A stretch of DNA of 64,000 nucleotides from NCBI RefSeq assembly GCF_024211255.1, contig NZ_JAMLDY010000010.1, forward strand, positions 1 through 64,000, given 5' to 3'. A model generated the notes under the pieces. It was given only the letters and a program-made list of their open reading frames with translations. It ran no database searches and was not told the origin of the DNA. The DNA is from Sphingomonas liriopis (lineage in GTDB: Bacteria; Pseudomonadota; Alphaproteobacteria; Sphingomonadales; Sphingomonadaceae). Below, piece after piece: positions 16,060 to 24,315 of the stretch. Each line of letters starts with the position of its first letter. The first letter of the stretch is position 1. A program made the position numbers and the translations under genes.

Positions 16060-17238
16060 TCACGACGCCGGTCTGTCGGCCACCGCATAGGGCATGACCA
16101 GCGTGCCGTCGGGCGCGGCGGTGTAGGTGGTCTGCGTCGGATAGGGGATGACGATCCCTTCCGCGGCGAAGCGGGTCATGATGCTGACCATGACGCGGTC
16201 GCGCATCGGGTGCGCGGTCGCCCAGTCGTCGCCGGGAATGTCGAACTGGAGGACGAAATCAAGGCTGGAGGCGCCGAAGCTTTCGAAGCTGGAGCGCGCG
16301 ACCTTGCCGCCCTCGCCCTCGGCGATCTCCCTCAGCATCGCAGGGATGCGGGCGAGCGTGTCGGGCGGCGTTTCGTAGGCCGCGCCGATCGTGAACTGGA
16401 TGCGGATATGGTCGCGCACGCTGGTGTTCTGGATCTCCTTGTCGAGCAATTGCTTGTTGCTGATGACGCGCAGCTCGCCGGTGAAGGCGCGGATGCGCGT
16501 GCTCTTCAGGCCGATCGATTCGATGACGCCGCTGGTGGTGCCGTAGCTGATCTTGTCGCCGCGGCGGAATGGGCGGTCGAAGATGATCGCGAGTGCGGCG
16601 AACAGGTCGCCGAAGATTCCCTGCGCGGCGAGGCCGATCGCGATGCCGCCGACGCCGAGGCCGGCGATCAGGCCGGTGACGTTGACGCCGAGATTGTCGA
16701 GCACGACGACCAGCGCGACCGCGAACAGCGCGACGGTGACGAGCAGGCGGATGAGGCCCATCGCCGACAGCAGCGCCTCGCCGCTGTAATGTTCGCTGCT
16801 GGTGCGGTGCTCGATCGCGCCGAGGATCAGCTCGCGCGCCCAGATCGCCGCCTGGAACACCGAGGCGACGGTCCACAGGAAATTGACCGTCGTCGCGACC
16901 TGGCTCGGCGCGCCGGCGTAACCGACGACGAGCTTGGCGGCGAGCATGACGATGAAGAAATTGCTGGTGCGGGTGACCGCGCGGCCGACGATCATGCCCC
17001 AGCCGCGGCGCAGCGGCGTACCGCCGGCGATATGCTTGCCGCACAATCGCTCGCCGAGCTTGCGCAGCCCGTGCAGCGCGACGACGATCACCGCGCCGGT
17101 GGCGAAGGCGATGAGGATCTGCAGCCAGTGGGTGTGCAGCCAGACCTCGCTGGCGACGTACAGGTCCTGCACCTGCCCCTGGACATCGTCGGCATCAAAG
17201 ATCGGCGCCTTGGCGGCGGTAGTATTGGTCGTGGACAT
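16060..17238 (-). CDS. Small-conductance mechanosensitive channel family protein (MscS)
   Basis: A 392-residue inner-membrane protein with about four to five helices followed by the MscS beta-domain. The pore-lining helix region is GLIAGLGVGGIAIGLAAQ, rich in Gly and Ala as in MscS TM3. Then come the conserved FGDLFAALAIIFDRPFRRGD and a C-terminal soluble domain. It probably opens under hypo-osmotic stress. Start ATG at 17238. The topoisomerase IB gene lies 11 bp upstream on the same strand, so the two may share a transcript. Confidence 0.92.
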   Translation of the reverse strand: MSTTNTTAAKAPIFDADDVQGQVQDLYVASEVWLHTHWLQILIAFATGAVIVVALHGLRKLGERLCGKHIAGGTPLRRGWGMIVGRAVTRTSNFFIVMLAAKLVVGYAGAPSQVATTVNFLWTVASVFQAAIWARELILGAIEHRTSSEHYSGEALLSAMGLIRLLVTVALFAVALVVVLDNLGVNVTGLIAGLGVGGIAIGLAAQGIFGDLFAALAIIFDRPFRRGDKISYGTTSGVIESIGLKSTRIRAFTGELRVISNKQLLDKEIQNTSVRDHIRIQFTIGAAYETPPDTLARIPAMLREIAEGEGGKVARSSFESFGASSLDFVLQFDIPGDDWATAHPMRDRVMVSIMTRFAAEGIVIPYPTQTTYTAAPDGTLVMPYAVADRPAS

Positions 17239-17249
17239 CGAAACTCTCT

Positions 17250-18266
17250 TCAGGCGGCGACCTTCATCGCGGGAAGCGATGCGGGCGTGCCGGCTTCGAG
17301 GAAGGCGATCAGGCCGCGTTCCTCGCGGCTGAGGTAGCGGGCGGAGCGCGGCAGGCGCAGCGCCTTGCGGAAGGCGCCCTGCCCCTTCTTGACCAAGGCG
17401 ATCAGCGCGGGGTGGACGTAGCTCTTGCGCGCGATCGCCGGCGTGTTGCCGAGCCGTTCGACGACGGGTTCGAGCAGCGCCTTGAGGCTGAGGTCGGCCT
17501 GCGCCCCCGCCAGCGCCTCGAACGCAGTGACGCTGGCGCCCCAGGTGCGGAAATGCTTGGCGGTGAAATCGCTGCCGGTCGCGCGCTTGATGTAATCGTT
17601 GACGTCGGACGAGGTGACGGGATGCGCCTCGCCGTCATCGTCGACCCAGGCGAAGAGGTGCTGGTCGTCGAGGTCCTGCATCTTCTTCACCGTCGCGGCG
17701 AGGCGCTTGTCGGTGATGGTGAGGTCGCGCGTCTTGCCCGATTTGCCCTTGTAGCGCAGCTTGAGCGTGTTGCCGCGCACGCTGCCGTGGCGCTTGCGTA
17801 GCGTGGTCGCGCCGTAGCTCTGGTTCGCCTCCGCATAGGCTTCGTTGCCGACGCGGATATGGCCGATGTCGAGCAGGCGGACGACCGCGGCGATCGCGCG
17901 ATCCTTGGCGAGGCCGCGCGAGGCGAGATCGTCGGCGACGCGGGCGCGGATCTTGGGCAGGCAATGGCCGAAATCGGCGCATTTCTCATACTTCGCCGCC
18001 TCCTGCGCCTCGCGGAAGTCGGCGTGATAGCGGTATTGCTTGCGGCCCTTCTCGTCCCAGCCGATCGCCTGGATATGGCCGTTGGCCTTCGGGCAGAACC
18101 AGGCGTCGCGATAGGCGGGCGGCAGGCCGACGGCGTTGAGGCGGTCGATCTCGTCGCGGTCGGTGATGCGGTCGCCGTCGGCGCGGTAATAGGCCCAGCC
18201 GTTGCGTACCTTCTTGCGGGTGATGCCCGGTTTCGAATCGTCGCAATAGACCAGTCGCGCGGCCAC
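17250..18266 (-). CDS. DNA topoisomerase IB
   Basis: A 338-residue bacterial type IB topoisomerase (poxvirus-like), which relaxes supercoils through a 3'-phosphotyrosyl intermediate. The N-terminal domain has GITRKKVRNGWAYYRADGD. The catalytic domain carries the Arg and His of KHFRTWGAS and the nucleophile Tyr283 in ARKSYVHP. The frame extends to 18380 but without a family match. The GTG at 18266 (VAARLVYCDD) is preferred, with GGGAG about 7 bases upstream. It lies 11 bp before the MscS gene and downstream of acyltransferase 3. Confidence 0.92.
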   Translation of the reverse strand: MAARLVYCDDSKPGITRKKVRNGWAYYRADGDRITDRDEIDRLNAVGLPPAYRDAWFCPKANGHIQAIGWDEKGRKQYRYHADFREAQEAAKYEKCADFGHCLPKIRARVADDLASRGLAKDRAIAAVVRLLDIGHIRVGNEAYAEANQSYGATTLRKRHGSVRGNTLKLRYKGKSGKTRDLTITDKRLAATVKKMQDLDDQHLFAWVDDDGEAHPVTSSDVNDYIKRATGSDFTAKHFRTWGASVTAFEALAGAQADLSLKALLEPVVERLGNTPAIARKSYVHPALIALVKKGQGAFRKALRLPRSARYLSREERGLIAFLEAGTPASLPAMKVAA

Positions 18267-18328
18267 GCCTTTCTCCCTTGGTGCAAGGACAGGGAAATGC
18301 GCGGGCGGCGGGGTGTGTTCCCGTGGCG

Positions 18329-19405
18329 CTATTCGGCGGGGAGCGTGTGCGGGCGGGCGGCGGGGCGGCGGTTGAGCCATGCCTGTGCCGGGCGCTCGAC
18401 ACGGTGGTAGAGCAGGACCGATGCCGCCAGCACCAATGCGAGGTAGAGCGCCACCAGCGCCGACGATACCGCGGCGTCATGGACGAGCGCGAGCTTGAAC
18501 GCCTTCCACAGCAGGAAGTGCGACAGATAGGTCGCGTAGCTGATCTCACCGAGATAATGGAGCGTGCGGCCTTCGAGCGGGTGGTGCGTGGCGCCGGCGG
18601 TGCGGGCGAGCGCGAGCAGCGTGGCGGCGAAGGTGACGGGGGCGGCGAGCGTCTCGGGCATGCCGAGCGTCCAGCCGACGATGGCGAGGACCGCGAGCAC
18701 CACTGGCGCGGCGACCGGCGGGCGGCGCAGGAACAGCGCGGCGAGGATCGTGCCGGTGGCGAATTCGGCGCAGCAGCGGATCAGGCCATAGCGCGGGATG
18801 TCGGCGCCGAGCATGGGCGCGCCGTTCATCGCGATGTGGAGCGCAAACAGGATCGCGGCGGCGCCGGCGACGAGCAGCGCGGTCGGCAGGCGGCGCCAGT
18901 CGATCGCGAGGACGAGCAAGGGCACGAGCAGATAGGCGGCGAGTTCGCAGCTGATCGACCAGGCGGGGTCGTTCCAGCGGAGGTCGCGGGTGAAGCCCCA
19001 GTTCTGGACGAGCAGCGCATGCAGCGGCAGTTCGGCGAAGGGGAAGGCGGGATCGTCGCGGCCGGTGGCGCGGAGCAGCAGCGCTAGCGCGACCGCGGCG
19101 GCGAGCATGACGGCGTGCAACGGCCAGATGCGAGCGATCCGCTTTTGCAGGAAGCGCGGAATCGCGGCCGGGTCGCGCAGGCGTTCGTGCCAGGCCAGCC
19201 AGATGACGAACCCTGACAGCAGGAAGAAGAAGTCGACCGCGAGATAGCCCTTGGCGAACAGCGCTTCTGCCGCGGTGGGCAGGCCGGCGATGCTGCCGCG
19301 GATATGGTAGAGGACGACCAGCCACGCCGCGATCCCGCGGACGCTGGTGAGCGCGCGGAGTTCGCCGGTGGTGGCGTGCGACGCTTGCCTCCCCTCCCCC
19401 GTCAT
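18329..19405 (-). CDS. Acyltransferase 3 family membrane protein
   Basis: A 358-residue protein with about ten helices, of the acyltransferase 3 family that O-acetylates or acylates surface polysaccharides and lipids. Visible marks are the opening LRALTSVRGIAAWLVVLYH with the key Arg and His, and then KGYLAVDFFFLLSGFVIW. The only in-frame ATG near the family start is at 19405, inside a family R palindrome and without a good ribosome site, so the true start is uncertain. Its 5' end lies in a 281-bp tandem duplication. The next gene upstream on the same strand is an exosortase-A-type O-ligase, which fits modification of a surface glycan. Confidence 0.88.
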   Translation of the reverse strand: MTGEGRQASHATTGELRALTSVRGIAAWLVVLYHIRGSIAGLPTAAEALFAKGYLAVDFFFLLSGFVIWLAWHERLRDPAAIPRFLQKRIARIWPLHAVMLAAAVALALLLRATGRDDPAFPFAELPLHALLVQNWGFTRDLRWNDPAWSISCELAAYLLVPLLVLAIDWRRLPTALLVAGAAAILFALHIAMNGAPMLGADIPRYGLIRCCAEFATGTILAALFLRRPPVAAPVVLAVLAIVGWTLGMPETLAAPVTFAATLLALARTAGATHHPLEGRTLHYLGEISYATYLSHFLLWKAFKLALVHDAAVSSALVALYLALVLAASVLLYHRVERPAQAWLNRRPAARPHTLPAE

Positions 19406-19494
19406 ACCGGACTCGTTCCGGCATCCACCGGGCAGCGCGCCCATCGGTCGCTGGTGACACGGCACAGTGGACCCCGGAACACGTCCGGGGTGAC
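19400..19494. repeat. REP-like paired palindrome, family R, copy 3 (in duplication unit 1)
   Basis: Left half GTCATACCGGACTCGTTCCG, right half ending GTCCGGGGTGAC. The left half has drifted (ATACC for ACCCC). It supplies the only candidate ATG for the acyltransferase. Confidence 0.85.
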
Positions 19495-19681
19495 GGAGGA
19501 TGTGTGGCGGCCACCTGACCTCACACCGCCACCGCTTGCCCCCGCAGCGCGCGCATCGGCGCCGTCGCGGTTTCCGACCGCCGCCGCGCCAGATACCAAT
19601 CCAGTCCGATCTGCGCGCCGATCAGCGGTGAGCGCGCGGAGTTCGCCGGTGGCGGCGCGCGACGCTCGTCCCCCCTCCCCC

Positions 19682-19775
19682 GTCATGCCGGACTCGTTCC
19701 GGCATCCACCGGGCAGCGCGCCCATCGGTCGCTAGTGACGCGGGACGATGGACCCCGGAACGAGTCCGGGGTGAC
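19682..19775. repeat. REP-like paired palindrome, family R, copy 4 (in duplication unit 2)
   Basis: Left half GTCATGCCGGACTCGTTCCG, right half ending GAGTCCGGGGTGAC. It is the duplicate of copy 3, offset by 281 bp. Confidence 0.85.
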
Positions 19776-19801
19776 GGAGGATGTGCGGTGGCCACCTGAC
19801 G

Positions 19802-21169
19802 TCACACCGCCACCGCCTGCCCCCGCGGCGCGCGCATCGGCGCCTTCGCCGTCTCCGACCGCCTGCGCGCGAGATACGAATCCAGCCCGATCTGCGCGCC
19901 GATCAGCATGTAGACGAAGGGCTGGAACGCGATCGCGATGAACGCCGCGCCGAGCAGGTAGACGAGGTGCGCGGTCTGCAGCGCCGCCGCGAGCGGTCCC
20001 GCCCAGCCGAACTCGCCGTCGGGATCGCGGTAGCGGCGGCGCAGCACCTCCATGCGGAACAGGCCGATCAGGCTGATCGCCAGCCACAGGGCGAGGCCCA
20101 TATAGCCCTGTTCGCCGAGCATCTCGAAATAGGCGCTGTGATAGCCGCGCGCCTTGTCGATCACCGCCTGGTCGGTGATCGCGGGGGCGGGACCGACGCT
20201 GCCGTCGGCGCCGACGGTCTTCTTGATCGCATAGCGGATGTGGTTGCCGCGATACGCCTCGAACCCGCCGCCGAAGGGGTGCGCCTTGGCGTAATCCATC
20301 GTCCATTGCCACACCGCGAGCCGCGTCGAGGCGGATTCGTCGGCGTCGTGGCTCTTGATCGTGCTCATCCGGTCGGTGAAGCTCGCCGGCAGGAACGGGA
20401 TCGCGACGAGGCCCGCGGCGGCGATCAGCGAGACGTACAGGACCTTGCGCTTGGCGTTACGCAGCGACAGCAGCACGACGAGCACGGTGCAGAGCGTGCC
20501 GGTGCGCGTCGACGTGCCGATCGGGATCAGCAGGCAGGCGAAGATCAGGCACAGGCAGAAGCCCTTCACCTTCCAGTCGGGCGGGAAGATCGTGCCCCAG
20601 CGCATGAACCACGCGATCAGCGGCACGATCGCGATCGCGACGGTGGAGATGGTCGAGCCTTCGTACAGCCCCGAATTGTTGTTCACCATCAGGTCGAGCT
20701 GGCCATAGCCGCCGCCGCCCGCCGCGGTCTTGATCCCGCCGACGATGATGATCGTGCCCGCCGACAGGATCATGAACAGCAGCAGCGCTTCGATCCTGAG
20801 CTTGGTGCGCAGGGTAAGCGGCAGGAAGGCGGCGAAGGCGAGGCATTTCCACACCCAGTCCCATTTGTCCTTCGCATCGAGCGGGAAATCGGCGCCCATC
20901 GTCGTGCCCCAGCAATAGAGGAGCAGCGCGATGATGAGACCCTGTCGGGGCGAAAAGCGGCTGTCCGCCTTGTCGTCCATCAGCAGCCAGCCGCCGACCG
21001 CGAGCGCCACCGCGATCAGCGAGATCGGCACCGCGTTAAGCAGGAGGTAGGTCAGCCGCTGCGGCGAGACGATGTCGATATAGACATAGGCGAGCACCAG
21101 CAGGAACGGGCGCCGGAAGCCCATCCCAAAAAACGCGGCGAGGAAGGCGACGAAAACGAGGTCACGCAC
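19802..21169 (-). CDS. Exosortase-A-type O-glycosylation ligase (Wzy_C/DUF5935)
   Basis: A 455-residue inner-membrane protein with about eleven helices. It fits the putative O-glycosylation ligase family associated with exosortase A (TIGR03097 type): opening VRDLVFVAFL, early SPQRLTYLL, the Wzy_C region with LIPIGTSTRTG, and the large periplasmic loop with GGGFEAYRGNHIRYA and GYHSAYFEMLGEQGYMGL. Such enzymes move a polymer from a lipid carrier onto an acceptor. The GTG at 21169 is favoured over a GTG at 21202 because the upstream 50-residue peptide gene ends in GTGCGTGA overlapping it. The 3' end is duplicated. Confidence 0.88.
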   Translation of the reverse strand: MRDLVFVAFLAAFFGMGFRRPFLLVLAYVYIDIVSPQRLTYLLLNAVPISLIAVALAVGGWLLMDDKADSRFSPRQGLIIALLLYCWGTTMGADFPLDAKDKWDWVWKCLAFAAFLPLTLRTKLRIEALLLFMILSAGTIIIVGGIKTAAGGGGYGQLDLMVNNNSGLYEGSTISTVAIAIVPLIAWFMRWGTIFPPDWKVKGFCLCLIFACLLIPIGTSTRTGTLCTVLVVLLSLRNAKRKVLYVSLIAAAGLVAIPFLPASFTDRMSTIKSHDADESASTRLAVWQWTMDYAKAHPFGGGFEAYRGNHIRYAIKKTVGADGSVGPAPAITDQAVIDKARGYHSAYFEMLGEQGYMGLALWLAISLIGLFRMEVLRRRYRDPDGEFGWAGPLAAALQTAHLVYLLGAAFIAIAFQPFVYMLIGAQIGLDSYLARRRSETAKAPMRAPRGQAVAV

Positions 21170-21314
21170 CGGGCGGCGGCTCCGGCGGGCCCTTGCGCGC
21201 ACCCCAGTGGCGCGGCGGCGGGCGTTCGGAGTCGAGATCGGTGCGCTTGAGCAGCAGCCACGCGGCGAGCAGCATCAGCCCATGGGTGAGCGCCAGCGAG
21301 AGATTGTCGATCAT
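21162..21314 (-). CDS. 50-residue membrane peptide coupled to the O-ligase
   Basis: An ATG at 21314 is preceded at 7 bases by AAGGAGG, the best ribosome site in this neighbourhood. The peptide has one hydrophobic helix (LALTHGLMLLAAWLLLK) and a Pro-rich basic tail ending PPEPPPGA. Its TGA stop overlaps the ligase start (GTGCGTGA), so ligase translation is probably coupled to it; the ligase itself has no good ribosome site. I know no described family for it. It may be a ligase subunit or only a translational leader. Confidence 0.75.
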   Translation of the reverse strand: MIDNLSLALTHGLMLLAAWLLLKRTDLDSERPPPRHWGARKGPPEPPPGA

Positions 21315-21381
21315 GGCCGCGCCTCCTTTCCCATGAGAAAGAGGCTTAGGGCGGGAGGGGTTGATGCGGCGTTAAGTGAGG

Positions 21382-21430
21382 GGGCGCGAAGACGCAAAGA
21401 CGCGAAGGTGTCGCGCCCGGCGCGAAGCGC
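21382..21430. repeat. GAAGACGC-rich interspersed repeat, family E, copy 1
   Basis: GCGCGAAGACGCAAAGACGC is followed by GCGAAGGTGTCGCGCCCGGC. A close relative, with a perfect inverted partner, lies at 40412-40545. Confidence 0.6.
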
Positions 21431-21469
21431 CTCGCATGTTCACTGGCATGCGATGATCCTGGGTAATCC

Positions 21470-21533
21470 GTTCGTGCTGAGCCTGTCGAAGCACATTGAG
21501 ACTCACCTGCCCTTCGACAGGCTCAGGGCGAAC
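21470..21533. repeat. Interspersed inverted repeat, family C, copy 2
   Basis: GTTCGTGCTGAGCCTGTCGA and CTTCGACAGGCTCAGGGCGA flank a core containing TGAGACTCACCTG. It is in the opposite orientation to copy 1, and lies between the ligase-operon start and the 3' end of the 108-aa gene. Confidence 0.8.
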
Positions 21534-21588
21534 GGTCGGAAGGGTTGCAACGAAAAGAGCCAGAGACGCCGTCTCCGCGCGAACTTCG

Positions 21589-21915
21589 TCACCCCCGGTA
21601 GAACAGCACCGCGACGACCGCGACCAGCAGCGCCACGATCACCATCACCGGCACCCGCTTCGCCCGGCGGGCCGCGGCGGCGGCTTCGTAGGCGTCCATG
21701 TCGAACCAGAACCGCCCCTGCGCCGGCATGCGGATCGATCCGTCGGCGATCATCGCAGCGAATGCCTTCGCCTCGCGCGCGTCGGCGGGGGTGAAGGCGA
21801 CGGCATCGTCGGGCGTCACCGCATGCGCCTCGACGAAGCGCGGCGCGATTGTGCCGTGGACGAGGTAGCGGTCGCGCACCGTGCCCCGCTCGACACGCTC
21901 CAGCCGGCCGGTCAT
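21589..21915 (-). CDS. C-terminally anchored hypothetical protein (108 aa)
   Basis: A polar domain of about 85 residues is followed by one hydrophobic helix (VPVMVIVALLVAVVAVLF) and the short tail YRG, so it is probably tail-anchored with the bulk in the cytosol. Its ATG overlaps the rnr stop codon (ATGA), so it is cotranscribed and coupled with RNase R. The segment GRFWFDMDAYEAAAAARRAKR precedes the helix. I recognise no family. The coupling suggests either an RNA-related role or simple operon economy. Confidence 0.8.
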   Translation of the reverse strand: MTGRLERVERGTVRDRYLVHGTIAPRFVEAHAVTPDDAVAFTPADAREAKAFAAMIADGSIRMPAQGRFWFDMDAYEAAAAARRAKRVPVMVIVALLVAVVAVLFYRG

Positions 21916-24236
21916 CGCCGCTTGCCGTTGTGGCGGATGTTGGCGGGGCGGCCACGATGCTTGATGACGCGGTCCTTGCGGCCCTTGCCGAGATCGCGCG
22001 GGCCCGGCGCCGCACCCTTGCCGCCGGGCAGTTCGAAGCGGAGCACCCCCGACACCGGATTCGCCTCGGCCAGACGCAGGTCGATGCGCTGGCCGAGCGC
22101 ATATTCCTCGCCGGTCTGTTCGCCGACCAGCTTGCGCGCCGCCTCGTCGAACCGGAAATATTCGCCGCCGAGGTCGCGAACGGGCATCAGCCCGTCGCCG
22201 CCGATCCCCTCGACCGTGGCGAAGAAGCCGTAATTCTGTACGCCGGTGATCCGCGCCGACAGCGTCTCGCCGACCTTCTCCGACAGGAAGGCGGCGACGT
22301 AGCGGTCGATCGTGTCGCGCTCCGCCTCCATCGCGCGGCGTTCGAGGCCGCTGATCGTCGTGCCGATCTGCTCCATCGCCTCCGCGTCCGCCCTGGTTAG
22401 GCCACCCTCCCCCAGCCCGCACGCGCCGACCAGCGCGCGGTGGACGACGAGGTCGGCGTAGCGGCGGATCGGCGAGGTGAAGTGCGCGTACGATCCCAGC
22501 GACAGGCCGAAATGGCCGTGGTTGGCGGGGGCGTAAAAGGCCTGCGTCTGGGTACGCAGGATCTGCTCCATCACCTGCGGACGGAAGTCGGCGTCGCCGA
22601 TGCGGGTGAGGACGTGGTTGAACGTCGCCGGGCGGATCACCTGTCCCAGCGCGAAGGGCACGTCGAACGTCTCGAGATAATCCTTGAGCGCGGCAAGCTT
22701 CTCGCGGCTGGGTGTTTCGTGGACGCGGTACATGACGGGCGCCTTTTTCGCCTCCAGCGCCTTGGCGGCGGCGACGTTGGCGGCGATCATGTAATCCTCG
22801 ATCAGCCGGTGCGCGTCGAGCCGCTCGCGCGGCGCGACCGACATGATCCGGCCGGTCTCGTCGAGCACGACGCGGCGTTCGGGCAGGTCGAGGTCGAGCG
22901 GCTCGCGCGCGTTGCGGGCTTTGGCGAGCGCGTGCCAGCAGGCCCAGAGGTGACGCAGAGTCTCCGTCAATTCCTCCCCGGCACGGGGAGGGGGACCATC
23001 CGCAGGATGGTGGAGGGGGGCATCCTCGGGCGGTGGCGCTGGTGGCGCCCCCCCTCCACCAGCTTCGCTGGTCCCCCTCCCCGTGCCGGGGAGGAATGTG
23101 TCGGCAATCGCCTGCGCATCCTCGTACGCGAGGTTCGCGGCGATCCGCACGCGGGCGCGGGTGAAGCGCCAGCTGTCGAGCGTGCCGCTCTTGCCGATGC
23201 GCAGGTGACAGACGAGCGCGGCGCGGTCCTCGCCTTCCTTCAGCGAACAGACTTCGGCGGACAGGATTTCGGGCAGCATCGGCACGACGCGGTCGGGAAA
23301 ATAGACCGAATTGCCGCGGCGGCGCGCCTCGCGGTCGATCTCCGACCCCGGGCGGACGTAGAAGCTGACGTCGGCGATCGCGACGACCGCCTGCCAGCCG
23401 CCGTCCTCGTGCGGCGCGGCCCAGACGGCGTCGTCGTGGTCGCGCGCGTCGGCGGGGTCGATCGCGACGATCGGCAGGTGGGTGAGGTCCTCGCGATCGT
23501 CCCCCAAAGGCAGCTGCGACACGCGTTCGGCCTCGTCGAGCGTGTCGCCAGAGAACACGTCGGGGATGCCGAGCTTATGGATCGCGATCAGCGAGAAGCT
23601 GCGCGGCGCGAACGGGTCGCCCAAGCGCTGGACGACGCGGACGGTGATGCGCGGCGGCCGGCCGGTCATTTCCGCCATCACGAGGTCGCCGGCCTCGGCG
23701 CCGCCGGTATCGGAGACGGCGAATTCGCGGCGGTCCTTCTTCTCGACGCCGGTCAGCCAGAAGCGCTCCCCGTCGCGGCGGAGCACCCCCAGCACCTGCT
23801 CGGACGCCTTGGCCAGCACCTTCATCGGATGCGCGATCCAGCCGTTGCCGGCTTCCTCGGTGCGCGCGAGGACGCGTTCGCCGATGCCGAGCGCGCCGCG
23901 CTTGCGTTCGCGCACGCGCAGCCGCGGCACGGGCGTGTCGGCTTCCCAGCGGTCGGGCACCGCCCAGACGTTGCCGCCGTCGTCGACATCGGCGATGCGC
24001 AGCACCGTGACCTTGGGCAGGCCACCCATCTTGTGGAAGGCGCGGCCGGGGGCGCTGTCGATCAGCCCCTCGTCGGCCATGTCCTTGAGCAGCGCCTTCA
24101 GCGCGATCTTTTCCTGCGCGGTGAGGCCGAACGCCTTGGCGATCTCGCGCTTGCCGGCAGGGACATCGGAATTCGCGATGAAGTCGAGGATCTGCGCCTG
24201 CGTCGGCAGGCCGGGCTTGGGTTTAGGTTTTGGCAC
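21912..24236 (-). CDS. rnr: Ribonuclease R
   Basis: A 774-residue processive 3'-5' exoribonuclease that degrades structured RNA. Order: N-terminal winged-helix domain (about residues 1-80), cold-shock domains, RNB catalytic domain with the metal-binding Asp cluster IDPADARDHDDAVW, S1 domain, and a basic tail (RDLGKGRKDRVIKHRGR). The start is a GTG at 24236 with no clear ribosome site. Residues 381-422 are odd: Pro/Gly-rich and encoded entirely by a 126-bp palindromic repeat within the RNB domain. The frame stays open, so the protein is probably functional. The 108-aa gene is coupled downstream. Confidence 0.95.
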   Translation of the reverse strand: MPKPKPKPGLPTQAQILDFIANSDVPAGKREIAKAFGLTAQEKIALKALLKDMADEGLIDSAPGRAFHKMGGLPKVTVLRIADVDDGGNVWAVPDRWEADTPVPRLRVRERKRGALGIGERVLARTEEAGNGWIAHPMKVLAKASEQVLGVLRRDGERFWLTGVEKKDRREFAVSDTGGAEAGDLVMAEMTGRPPRITVRVVQRLGDPFAPRSFSLIAIHKLGIPDVFSGDTLDEAERVSQLPLGDDREDLTHLPIVAIDPADARDHDDAVWAAPHEDGGWQAVVAIADVSFYVRPGSEIDREARRRGNSVYFPDRVVPMLPEILSAEVCSLKEGEDRAALVCHLRIGKSGTLDSWRFTRARVRIAANLAYEDAQAIADTFLPGTGRGTSEAGGGGAPPAPPPEDAPLHHPADGPPPRAGEELTETLRHLWACWHALAKARNAREPLDLDLPERRVVLDETGRIMSVAPRERLDAHRLIEDYMIAANVAAAKALEAKKAPVMYRVHETPSREKLAALKDYLETFDVPFALGQVIRPATFNHVLTRIGDADFRPQVMEQILRTQTQAFYAPANHGHFGLSLGSYAHFTSPIRRYADLVVHRALVGACGLGEGGLTRADAEAMEQIGTTISGLERRAMEAERDTIDRYVAAFLSEKVGETLSARITGVQNYGFFATVEGIGGDGLMPVRDLGGEYFRFDEAARKLVGEQTGEEYALGQRIDLRLAEANPVSGVLRFELPGGKGAAPGPRDLGKGRKDRVIKHRGRPANIRHNGKRR
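22971..23096. repeat. 126-bp palindromic element inserted in frame in rnr
   Basis: TTCCTCCCCGGCACGGGGAG and its complement form the ends. Inner parts include the second pair GACCATCCGCAGGATGGT and CACCAGCTTCGCTGGT. The element occupies exactly 42 codons (rnr codons 381-422, Phe to Glu) in phase with no stop. It is not family R, B or C, and no second copy is seen in this window. Confidence 0.85.
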
Positions 24237-24315
24237 GGACGAGAGATAGGGACTGCGGCCCCCTACGTCATGCGCGATCTTTGCGTGGGCACGTCCGAGG
24301 CGCTACAGCGCGGCG

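Larger units (their letters stand above)
19346..19907. repeat. 281-bp direct tandem duplication
   Basis: Unit 1 is 19346-19626 and unit 2 is 19627-19907. Both start GGTGAGCGCGCGGAGTTCGC and end GATCAGC, about 90% identical by eye with no net length difference. Each unit contains the acyltransferase 5' end, a family R element and the O-ligase 3' end. As a result the 396-bp gap 19406-19801 holds a dead copy of the ligase 3' end (19520-19626) and a dead copy of the acyltransferase 5' end (19627-19685), and no gene. Confidence 0.9.

Noticed and set aside
18267..18380. N-terminal extension of topoisomerase IB
   Set aside because: The Pro/Arg-rich extension matches nothing in the family, and the GTG at 18266 has a proper ribosome site.
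19402..19725. A 107-codon frame starting like the acyltransferase
   Set aside because: It is the duplicated acyltransferase 5' end read on into a dead ligase 3' end within the tandem duplication; not a separate gene.
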